Assembly: GCA_001304875.1 (NCBI GenBank)
Contig: BBZO01000006.1
Location: 62,001 to 126,000 of the forward strand
DNA from: Clostridia bacterium UC5.1-2E3
GTDB taxonomy: Bacteria > Bacillota > Clostridia > Lachnospirales > Lachnospiraceae
Direction of reading: 5' to 3'
Length of the DNA stretch: 64,000 nt
Below the pieces are notes generated by a model. That model did not search any database. It saw nothing but the letters and a program-made list of their open reading frames with translations, and was not told the DNA's origin. Positions within the stretch are counted from its first letter, which is position 1. Every line of letters begins with the position of its first letter. The translations under genes were made by a program, and so were the position numbers. Of this stretch, positions 20,768 through 29,514 are shown piece by piece.

Positions 20768-21816
20768 ATGCAGGAGACGATAATGAATAAGGAAAAGATC
20801 AATGAGGAGACTCTGCGGAATCTGGCGGAGCGCATTTACGACCTGGACGCCGAGGTTTACGTGCAGCTGGGGTCCTCCCTGGGCCGCGTGTTCAACAACG
20901 ACCGGAAGCGCTGCGTGGACGATATGGTGAGCCTGATGTTAAACCGGCCGGAGGCCACCGGATACGGAGCGAGCTGGCGCTGATCGCCAACATGGCCCGC
21001 ACCATCAAGGACAAGGAAGAGCGCGCGCTGGTCATGCGCGAGTATAATATCATTTTAAAGGAGCTCATGAGCCTGCCCACCAGCTTTGCCGGGTGCGATA
21101 TCATCGATCCCAACATGGCGCGGCTTAACACCTTCAATCTGAACGACCGTTTCAGCAAGGACGACCATCTGATCATCTGCATGAGCTGGACCTACGGAAG
21201 CGGCGGCAGCACGGTGGGATTCAAGCTCTCCGACAAGCTGAAGATCAATTACTACGATGAGGAAATTTTCGACGCCGTGCTGAAGCGGCTGGAGGTGGAG
21301 CAGGATTCCGTGCAGGACGTCAGCGGCTACAACACCGATCTGCCGGACTGGAACGGATTTGTGAACACGCTGCTCCCGGACAATCATATAAGCATCCGTG
21401 AACGGCTCAGAGAGTTCAGCCGCTACCACGGGCTTTCCAAGCGGGACGCGGTATTTTTCAACCAGAGCGATCTGATCTGCGACATGGCGAAGAAAGAGGA
21501 TTTTATTCTGATGGGCCGGTGCGGGGACGTGATTCTGACCAACAACAACATTCCCCACATCAGCATCTATGTTACGGCTCCCTTTGAGCAGCGCATACAC
21601 CGCGTGATGGAGATCAACAAGGGCATGGATGAGAAGAAGGTGCGTCATCTGCTTCACCATCTGGACAGACAGCACTCCCATTACTACCGGTTCTACACCG
21701 GACGCAAGTGGGGACACGCAAACAACTACGATCTCTGTGTCAACAGCGCCAGCTACGGCATCGACGGCACGGTGGACTTTATCATGAAGATGCTGGGAAA
21801 TAAGGCGGTGCGGTAA
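20768..21816 (+). CDS. Cytidylate kinase-like protein with N-terminal extension, frameshifted
   Basis: The C-terminal part (from about residue 130) matches the cytidylate-kinase-like family: WTYGSGGSTVGFKLSDKL in the P-loop position, YYDEEIFDAVLKR, FILMGRCGDVILTN and YVTAPFEQRIHRVMEI. The P-loop lacks a GKS/GKT lysine, as in this family, so catalysis on CMP is uncertain. The first 130 residues are helical and unlike Cmk. The frame breaks near 20970 (GGAAGC to GGAGC). ATG 20768 follows GGGAGGAGG right after the antiporter gene, suggesting cotranscription. Confidence 0.78.
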
Positions 21817-21824
21817 AAAACAAG

Positions 21825-21853
21825 TTGAAAGACTTGTCAGAATGTTCTAGAAT
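21825..21853 (+). promoter_or_regulatory. Predicted promoter of the PfkB kinase gene
   Basis: TTGAAA (21825-21830), a 17-base spacer and TAGAAT (21848-21853), 44 bases before the start codon. Confidence 0.55.
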
Positions 21854-21896
21854 ATTACCAGAAGGTTTATACAAACCGATTGAAGGAGGGTATTCA

Positions 21897-22983
21897 ATGG
21901 AACACTACAATCCGCTTTTAAACATAACCAGCGATCAGAAGTTTATCACCATCGGGGAGATCATGCTCCGTCTGACGCCGCCCAACTATGAAAAGATCCG
22001 TCTGGCCACCAACTTCGAGGCCAGCTACGGCGGCAGCGAGGCTAATATCGCGCTGGCGCTGGCGAACCTGGGCGTGGACAGCACATTTTTCACGGTGGTG
22101 CCCAACAACAGTCTGGGAAAGAGCGCCATCCGCATGCTGCGCAGCAACGACGTGCACTGTACGCCGGTGATTCTCACCACGCCGGAGCAGACGCCGACCC
22201 ACCGGCTGGGCACCTACTACCTGGAGACCGGCTACGGAATCCGCGCCAGCAAGGTGACCTACGACCGGAAGCACAGTGCCATCACGGAGTTTGATTTTGA
22301 CACCGTGGATATCGAGAAGCTTCTGGAGGGCTTTACCTGGCTGCACTTAAGCGGCATCACGCCGGCGCTGGGGGACAACTGCCGCAAGTTTACCATGGAC
22401 TGCATCCGCAAGGCGGAAGGAGATGGGGCTGACCGTCAGCTTCGACGGAAACTTCCGCAGCAAGCTCTGGAGCTGGGAGGACGCCAGGGATTTCTGCACG
22501 GAATGTCTGCCGTACATCGACGTGCTCCTGGGCATCGAGCCCTACCACCTGTGGAAGGACGAGAACGACCACAGCAAAGGGGACTGGAAGGACGGCGTGC
22601 CGCTGCAGCCCAGCTACGAGCAGCAGGACGAGATTTTCCAGGCGTTCGTGGAGCGCTACCCCAACCTCAAATGCATCGCCAGGCATGTGCGCTACGCCCA
22701 CAGCGGAAGCGAAAACAGCCTGAAGGCGTTTATGTGGTACGAGAACCACACGTTTGAGAGCAAGCTTTTCACCTTCAATATCCTGGACCGCGTGGGCGGC
22801 GGTGACGCCTTCGCCAGCGGACTGATCTACGCGATGATCCACGAGTACCGGCCCATGGACATGATCAATTTCGCGGTGGCCAGCAGCGTGATCAAGCACA
22901 CGATCCGCGGCGACGGAAACATTACCGACGATGTGTCCACGATCCGGAATCTGATGAATATGAATTACGATATTAAGAGATAG
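21897..22983 (+). CDS. PfkB-family sugar kinase (2-keto-3-deoxygluconate kinase-like), frameshifted
   Basis: Ribokinase-fold carbohydrate kinase. ATG 21897 follows GGAGGG. Motifs: ITIGEIMLRLTPP at the start, YGGSEANIALALANLG, LTVSFDGNFRSKLW and the C-terminal PfkB signature DRVGGGDAFASGLIY with the catalytic Asp. The FRSKLW region and overall pattern are closest to KDG kinases. The frame breaks near 22419, where an extra G (or two missing bases) separates MDCIRKA from KEMGLTV. It has its own promoter and terminator. KDG as the substrate is an inference. Confidence 0.85.
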
Positions 22984-23053
22984 AAACGATTCGGAACTGG
23001 AAATGTTCCGGAGTTGGAAACGATTCAAAATTGGAAAAGACAGGGAAACAGGA

Positions 23054-23097
23054 GACGTCCCTGGAAGGCGGCAAAGCGCTTTCCGGGGGCGTTTTTT
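23054..23097 (+). terminator. Terminator after the PfkB kinase gene
   Basis: Imperfect stem of ACGTCCCTGGAA.GCG with CGC.TTCCGGGGGCGT, followed by TTTTTT. Confidence 0.8.
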
Positions 23098-23140
23098 GTG
23101 TCGAACATTTAGTGTTTTTGTGTCAAACATATAGTATCGC

Positions 23141-23169
23141 TTGCCGACCGGGCGGGGGCTTGGTATAAT
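23141..23169 (+). promoter_or_regulatory. Predicted promoter of the AAA-methyltransferase-helicase operon
   Basis: TTGCCG (23141-23146), a 17-base spacer and a perfect TATAAT (23164-23169), 55 bases before the start. Confidence 0.6.
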
Positions 23170-23224
23170 CGGGGGTAGACAGATGTGAGATAAATAGAAG
23201 TGAGACAAAAGGAGAAATGTTATC

Positions 23225-24714
23225 ATGCCAGTATTTGATTTCAGCAATACACCAGACGCGAAGAACGAAGCCCTGTGCACCTACACCACGTTTCAGTCCG
23301 ACAATCCGGCCCCGTCGCCGGAGCAGCCGATTCTGGTTCTGGACAACCGGAAGAATGCCTGGGCGCACCATTCCATCGGCGTCTTCACCAACCCCGTCAA
23401 GCGCACGGCGTTTGAGTCTGAGCAGGAGAACGGGAACGGCGTGGTCAGCGCGGACATTCTGCGCATCGACGCCCGGTTTGTGAGTCTGCTTAAATGGCTG
23501 GGCGAGAATCACATCAACGTCCGCCTCTCCGGGCAGAACCGGGAAGACGGCTACGCGGTCTATAAGATCCGGGAGATCGCCTTCGGCGGCGGAACGAAGC
23601 TGTCGGCGGAGGACGGATTTCTGCAGTTTATGATCGAGCGCCTGCTGGCCAGCAGCGCGCCGGAGGAGAGGACGGAGGAGGAAGAGGAGAGCGAATCCGG
23701 CGATGACATGAAGCTCACCAGCCTTCAGAGCATCACGGACTTTATGACCTGCGCGGGGCGCACGCTCCCGGACAACATCCGTCTCTGGGCCCGCCGCAAT
23801 CTGGCGGTGGCCCGCTCTCACGAGGTGTCTCCGGAGGAGCGCCGCCACGCCCAGCGGGCGCTGTCCATCATGATGAATATTCAGTGGAGGAACAATTATT
23901 TCGAGGCCATTGACCCGGCGGAGGCCCGCCGGATTCTGGACGAGGAGCTCTACGGGATGGAGCGGGTGAAGCAGAGGATCATCGAGACCATCATCCAGAT
24001 TAACCGCACCCACACGCTGCCGGCCTACGGCCTGCTGCTGGTGGGCCCCGCCGGCACGGGAAAATCACAGATCGCCTACGCGGTGGCCCGCATTTTGAAG
24101 CTGCCGTGGACCACGCTGGACATGAGCTCCATCAACGACCCGGAGCAGCTCACGGGCAGCTCCCGCATCTACGCCAACGCCAAGCCGGGCATTATTATGG
24201 AGCATTCTCCGCCTCCGGCGAGTCCAACCTGGTGTTTATCATCAATGAGCTGGACAAGGCGGCCTCGGGAAAAGGAAACGGGAATCCGGCGGATGTGCTG
24301 CTGACGCTTCTCGACAACCTGGGATTCACGGACAATTACATGGAGTGTATGATTCCCACGGTGGGCGTCTACCCCATCGCCACGGCCAACGACAAGAGCC
24401 AGATCAGCGCGCCGCTCATGTCCCGCTTCGCGGTCATCGATATTCCGGATTACACGGAGGAGGAGAAGAAGATTATTTTCCTGAAATACGCGCTGCCGAA
24501 GGTGTTAAAGCGCATGAGCATGAAGACGGATGAGTGCACGCTGACCGACGGGGCCCTGGACACGGTGATCGAGATGCACCGCGGCACCAGCGGCATCCGC
24601 GACCTGGAGCAGGCGGCGGAGCACATCGCGGCCAACGCCCTGTATCAGATCGAGGTGGACGGGGTGTCGAAGGTGCGGTTTGATGAGGAGATGGTGAGGA
24701 GAGTGCTGGGGTGA
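23225..24714 (+). CDS. Lon-like AAA+ ATPase without protease domain, frameshifted
   Basis: The AAA+ domain begins near residue 240 with ILDEELYGMERVKQRIIETI, close to the Lon ATPase entry (ILDEDHYGLEKVK), and has Walker A GPAGTGKS (about residue 273). The Walker B region reads LVFIINELDKAA, with Asn where the first acidic residue is expected. Sensor and arginine regions (PIATANDKS, LMSRFAVIDIPDYT) are present. There is no C-terminal Lon peptidase with its Ser-Lys dyad; the protein ends after the lid. Residues 1-230 match no family I recognise and contain an acidic stretch. The frame breaks near 24200 (GAGGCA to GAGCA). The stop overlaps the methyltransferase start (GTGA). Confidence 0.8.
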
Positions 24715-25298
24715 GGGACGGGACGATTCGGTATTATGAGGAGAATGCGGAAACGTTCATAGCGGGGACGGTTTCTGTGGATTTTAAGGAGATACAGGAG
24801 AAATTTTTATCCCGCCTTTCCTCGGACGCGCGGATTCTGGACTTTGGATGCGGCTCCGGGAGAGACGCGAAGTGTTTTAAGGAGGCGGGATACAGGGTGG
24901 AGGCGTCGGACGGCTCCGAGACGCTCTGCAAATTCGCATCCGGATATGCGGGGATCCCGGTGAAGCATATGTTTTTTCGGAGCTTGACGAGGAGGACCGG
25001 TACGACGGCATCTGGGCCTGCTCGTCCATTCTTCATCTGCTTTGACGAGCTGGGAGAGGTTCTGCAGAAAATGGCCAGAGCTCTGAAACGAGAAGGCGTG
25101 ATCTATACCTCTTTTAAATATGGAACGTTCGAGGGCGAGAGGAATGGACGGTATTTTACGGACATGACGGAGGAGCGTTTCGAGACGCTGATGGCCGGGA
25201 CGCCGGAGCTTAAAACGGAGGAGCAGTGGATCACGTCGGACGTGAGGCCGGGGAGAGGGAAGGAACAATGGCTCAATTTGATTATACGGAAAATCTGA
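24711..25298 (+). CDS. Class I SAM-dependent methyltransferase, frameshifted
   Basis: Rossmann methyltransferase of about 196 residues. SAM motif I is ILDFGCGSGRDAKCF near residue 45, then a probable acidic motif II in VEASDGS and the motif IV-like DGIWACSSILHL. It starts with GTG 24711, overlapping the ATPase stop. Two compensating breaks near 24976 (a T run) and 25040 scramble about 20 residues between VKHMFF and FDELGEV; in the other frame these read SELDEEDRYDGIWACSS. Its 3' end overlaps the helicase start by 31 bases. The substrate is unknown. Confidence 0.8.
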   Translation: MRDGTIRYYEENAETFIAGTVSVDFKEIQEKFLSRLSSDARILDFGCGSGRDAKCFKEAGYRVEASDGSETLCKFASGYAGIPVKHMFFRSLTRRTGTTASGPARPFFICFDELGEVLQKMARALKREGVIYTSFKYGTFEGERNGRYFTDMTEERFETLMAGTPELKTEEQWITSDVRPGRGKEQWLNLIIRKI

Positions 25299-27759
25299 AT
25301 GTGATGACCGGAGGGGAGAATCCGGGACATTTTCTTCTGTATCATCTGAAAACAAGCATCCAATACGCCAGTCAGATCGATATAATCGTCGCGTTTCTGA
25401 TGGAGTCGGGTGTGAAGATGATTCTGGATGACATAAGGATTGCCCTGGACCGCGGGGCCAGAGTGCGCATTCTGACGGGGAATTACCTTGGCATCACGCA
25501 GCCGTCCGCGCTGTATCTGATCCGGCGGGAGCTCGGCGACCGGGTAGATCTGAGATTTTATGACGAGAGCAGAAGATCGTTTCATCCGAAGGCGTATATC
25601 TTTCACTACGGGGAGAGAAGTGAGATTTATATCGGTTCCTCGAACATCTCGAAGAGCGCGCTGACTTCCGGGATCGAATGGAATTATTGTCTGCACAGTG
25701 AGCGGGATCCGGAGAGTGCCGGCAGCTTCTGCGACGCGTTTGAGGATCTGTTTCAGAACCACTCGGTGATGCTCGACGATAAGGAACTGGAAAAATACTC
25801 GAAGACATGGCATAAGCCGGCGGTTTTCAGAGATTTTGAGTGGTACGAGACGGCGGGAGAGGAAAAGGACGCGGAGCTTCTGTTTCTGCCGCGGGAGATC
25901 CAGCCGCGGGGCGTGCAGATCGAAGCGCTGTATGCGCTGGAGAAAAGCCGCGGGGAGGGAGCACAGAGGGCTCTCGTCCAGGCGGCCACGGGAGTCGGAA
26001 AAACATATCTGGCGGCCTTTGATTCGGCGGCATATGAGCGGGTGCTGTTTGTGGCACACCGGGAAGAGATTCTCAAGCAGGCGGCGAAGGCCTTCGAGCA
26101 TGTGCGAAAATCGGATGACTATGGATTTTTCTATGGAAAGAGAAAGAAAACAGGAAAGGCGGTTATTTTTGCCTCGGTGGCCTCTCTGGGAAAGGCGGAA
26201 TATCTGTCGGAGAAATATTTTCCGGCGGATTCCTTTGATTACATTGTGATCGATGAGTTTCATCACGCGGTGAATGAGCAGTATCTTCGGATCGTGGACT
26301 ATTTTAAACCGAAATTCCTTCTGGGGCTGACGGCCACGCCGGAGCGGATGGACGGACGGAATATTTTTGAGATATGCGATTACAATGTGCCCTATGAGAT
26401 TTCGCTGAAGGAGGCTATTGATAAGGGCGTGCTGGTTCCGTTCCACTACTATGGAATCTATGATTCTACGGACTATTCCGGGGTGAAAAGGGTAAAAGGC
26501 CGGTATGACGAGCGGCAGCTGACGGCTCTCTATCTGAGCGGGGAAGGCAGCAGGAAACGGTTTGATCTGATTTACAGGTATTATAAGAAATACCCGTCAA
26601 GGAGGGCGCTTGGTTTCTGTTGCTCGCGGACCCATGCGGAGGTGATGGCGGCGGAATTTTGCCGGAGAGGGATTCCTGCGGCGGCGGTTTACAGCAACGC
26701 GGACGGAGTTTTTTCAGAGGACAGGGAGCGGGCCATCGAAAGGCTGGAACGGCAGGAGATCCGCGTGATTTTTCCGTGGACATGTTCAACGAAGGCTGGA
26801 TATCGCGTCTCTAGATATGGTCATGTTTCTGCGCCCGACAGAATCCCCGGTGGTGTTTTTGCAGCAGCTTGGGCGGGGACTTCGCACATACAGGGGAAAG
26901 GAATATCTGAATGTCCTGGATTTTATAGGAAATTATGAGAAGGCGGGCAGAACTCCGGCGCTGCTTCGCGGGGAGCGGGAAGACCGGCCGTTTGAGGAAA
27001 CCGGGGCTTATGGGAACGGGGCTTATGGAACCGGGGCGACAGGGCTATCCGGATGGCTGTATCGTGGATTTCGATATGCGTCTCATCGACCTGTTTGATG
27101 AGATGAGCAGGCGCTCTCTCACAGCGCGGGAAAGGATACGTCGGGAATATGTCCGGGTGAAGGAGCTGCTGGACGGAAGAGTGCCCTCCAGGATGGAGTT
27201 TTTTACGTACATGGAGGATGAAATTTATCAGTATTGTATCCGCCATGCAAAGGACAACCCATTCCGCGGATATCTGGAGTTTTTGAAAACGATGGGGGAC
27301 CTGACCGGGAAGGAGGAAACGCTTTGCGGGGGAACCGGCGGGGAGTTTTTAAATCTGATCGAGACGACGGACATGCAGAAGGTTTATAAAATACCCGTTC
27401 TGTATAGCTTTTATAACGGCGGAAATGTCCGGACGGAGGTGACGGATGCACAGGTCCTGGAGGTGTGGAAGGCGTTCTTCGACAGGGGAACAAACTGGAA
27501 GGATCTGGGGGACGGTATGACACTGGAGAGCTATAGGGCGATCTCTGACCGGCAGCATCTCTCAAAGGCAAAACGCATGCCGATTCATTTTTTGAAGGAA
27601 TCCGGGAAGGGATTTTTCGTGGAGCGGGAGGGCTGTGCACTTGCGCTCCGGGAGGATCTGGCGGATGTGATCCGGGAAGAGGCGTTTGTGAGACATATGG
27701 GGGATATTCTGGAGTATCGGGCGATGGAGTATTACCGGAGGAGATATATGGGGATGTAG
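25268..27759 (+). CDS. PLD-domain SF2 helicase (DEAD/DEAH family), frameshifted
   Basis: Large fusion of about 830 residues. A phospholipase D-like domain comes first (about 20-170) with RSFHPKAYIF and IGSSNISKSALTSG, one HxK motif. Then follow helicase lobe 1 with Walker A ATGVGKT and the DEFHHA box, LLGLTATPERMDG, and lobe 2 ending in QQLGRGLRTYRGK. A C-terminal domain of about 250 residues follows. Frame breaks: near 26770 (T run), 26794 (GGCCTGG to GGCTGG) and once between 26990 and 27040. ATG 25268 follows AAGGAA. Such proteins occur in defence islands and act on DNA ends or foreign DNA. Confidence 0.83.
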
Positions 27760-27764
27760 ATGAA

Positions 27765-27797
27765 TGTGCCCGGTGGACGTGGCAGCCACCGGGCACA
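27765..27797. terminator. Bidirectional terminator between convergent genes
   Basis: A perfect 12-base stem, TGTGCCCGGTGG (27765-27776) with CCACCGGGCACA (27786-27797), followed by TATTTT. It separates the helicase gene from the oppositely oriented AIPR gene. Confidence 0.85.
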
Positions 27798-27824
27798 TAT
27801 TTTATGTGTATTGTGCGGAAATGC

Positions 27825-29018
27825 TTATCTGCGCGCGAGAAGCTTCCGCAGGCTCTGGTTTTCTACGATTCTGTAGTTGGAGAGCCAGATCTGTTTATCC
27901 TTACCGGCAAGCTGGGGGTTGGTGCAGGTCTCGAAGGTGTTCTGGACGAGGGAGGTACCGACCTCATTCCAGATATCCACGGGATTGAACAGCCAGGAGA
28001 CCGTTCCCGCTGATTCGTCGAATCTGAGCAGGCTGCGGAACGCGCCGAAAATCGGATAGATGTAGCCGCTGGAAACGGAGTATTTGGTGGGGGAGGCAAG
28101 GAACTCTGTCCTGGCTGGTTTGTCGAGAGATTCGATGCCTCTGACGCTGCCGAAACGCGGATTTGCGACGCCCTGGGCTTTTTTATATTCTTTATACTTC
28201 GCGGGAAGCTCGCGCTCAATGATGTCGTAGAGCTCAACCAGCGTGGGGAGCTGTAAGGTTAATGACTGGTAGAACGGAGTTTCAAATACCTGCTTATAGC
28301 GCTTAAATACCTGCGCTTTGCCGGAGTAGCTCTGCACCGGAGCCGCATTGTCGTCCGGGTATTTGTCGATGTCAAAGGCATACATTAAGCGGAGGAACTC
28401 AGAAATATGAATGGGTTTGTTCTCGTTGTCCTTGTAGGCAATCCGGTCCGTATATGACTGGCCTGCGAGGGCGGCTTTGATGCCGTCAAACTTGTCGTCG
28501 AGATTGAAAAGCGCGATGTCGGAAACCTGGACGGAGGTGTTGCGGGCATCGGAGAGGCGCGTGATATTCTGCACGTTGGTGATGACTTCGATGCGGACAT
28601 ATTTGCGGATATTTTCGGGAATCTCGTCGCGCTTCTGCATGATCGCCGTGTATGTATGGCCGCCGTCGAGAATGCCGTACAGGAATTTGTCATTCTCGTC
28701 CTCCTGGTTGCCGATATCGATGGTGACTTCCGAATCGCTGCTGTTGAAGGTCAGCGATCTGGCGGCGATGACGATGCCGCGGTTATTGATGTAGAAATCA
28801 GTTTCCGGTTCTACCACGGCAGCGAGCAGGTTATGGGCCACATTGGTCGTCATCTTGGGCTCGCGGGGATTGACATCCAGAGGAATGTCGGCGGGCAGCT
28901 CTTTCATGTCGGCCAGCAGATAGTAGATGGTTTCAAAGGTGCTTTCGTCTTTGTCTCCCCTGCGGTAGGGGGACGTGAGGGTGCGCAGTGCCTCAACTTT
29001 GAATTTTAAATTTGCCAT
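27825..29018 (-). CDS. AIPR-family (abortive infection phage resistance) protein
   Basis: Intact 397-residue protein. The central part has FYINNRGIVIAARSL and YGILDGGHTYTAIMQ, the pattern of the AIPR domain (NRG... DGGHT), followed by NITRLSDARNTSVQVSD. AIPR proteins were first linked to lactococcal abortive infection; the mechanism is poorly known. On the minus strand, GGGAGG precedes the ATG at 29018. It is divergent from a small HTH gene, with a 14-base palindrome between them, and convergent with the helicase gene. Confidence 0.78.
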   Translation of the reverse strand: MANLKFKVEALRTLTSPYRRGDKDESTFETIYYLLADMKELPADIPLDVNPREPKMTTNVAHNLLAAVVEPETDFYINNRGIVIAARSLTFNSSDSEVTIDIGNQEDENDKFLYGILDGGHTYTAIMQKRDEIPENIRKYVRIEVITNVQNITRLSDARNTSVQVSDIALFNLDDKFDGIKAALAGQSYTDRIAYKDNENKPIHISEFLRLMYAFDIDKYPDDNAAPVQSYSGKAQVFKRYKQVFETPFYQSLTLQLPTLVELYDIIERELPAKYKEYKKAQGVANPRFGSVRGIESLDKPARTEFLASPTKYSVSSGYIYPIFGAFRSLLRFDESAGTVSWLFNPVDIWNEVGTSLVQNTFETCTNPQLAGKDKQIWLSNYRIVENQSLRKLLARR

Positions 29019-29102
29019 AGCGATGGCCTCCCTGGTATTTTCTTCCCGAGAGCTGTTGCTCTGGGAGTAATTTTAGTATATCATATTTATTGAAATAAAC
29101 AA

Positions 29103-29116
29103 TGCACCATGGTGCA
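29103..29116. promoter_or_regulatory. 14-bp perfect palindrome, probable operator
   Basis: TGCACCATGGTGCA is exactly self-complementary. It lies in the divergent region between the AIPR gene and the small regulator, 16 bases before the regulator start and overlapping its leader. Binding by the neighbouring HTH protein is inferred. Confidence 0.6.
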
Positions 29117-29131
29117 CTTTTGGAGGAATAC

Positions 29132-29410
29132 ATGGCTGAAAAGAGTGTGGAAAGCGAGGCCCTGGTCCGGATCGGGAAGCTGCTGGAGCAGAAGAGAAAG
29201 GCCTTGGGGAAGCAGTATAAAAGCCGGGCGCGTTTTATCGAGAACCGGAGCGACGAGCTGTTTGGCTCAGAGGACTGGATCTCGCTGCGGCATCTTTATA
29301 ATATAGAGCATGGGAAAAACTGGATCAGTATTGAGAAACTGATTCTGCTTGCCGATGCGCTGGAGGAGGATCCGGGGGGAGTTGTTTGGGGAGATTGTGA
29401 GGATTTATAG
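29132..29410 (+). CDS. Small helix-turn-helix regulator
   Basis: 92 residues from ATG 29132, preceded by TTGGAGGAATAC; the in-frame ATG at 29102 lacks a ribosome site and lies within the palindrome. The sequence (ALVRIGKLLEQKRKALG, LFGSEDWISLRHLYNIEHGK, LILLADALEEDP) has the spacing of an XRE-like HTH in which the recognition helix is followed by an EhGK turn. It probably represses itself and the divergent AIPR gene. Confidence 0.7.
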   Translation: MAEKSVESEALVRIGKLLEQKRKALGKQYKSRARFIENRSDELFGSEDWISLRHLYNIEHGKNWISIEKLILLADALEEDPGGVVWGDCEDL

Positions 29411-29514
29411 AGGGGCGGAGGGGTGAAAGAACCTTGCATTTCTGCTGTGTTTTTACTACTATTGTGGTAGGTGTTGACAAAACTCGCTAACCAAAGAAAG
29501 GGCGGTAAACAGAT

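Noticed and set aside
21055-21717. Long minus-strand frame opposite the cytidylate-kinase-like gene
   Set aside because: His/Val-rich composition typical of antisense translation in GC-rich genes; the plus strand carries conserved motifs.
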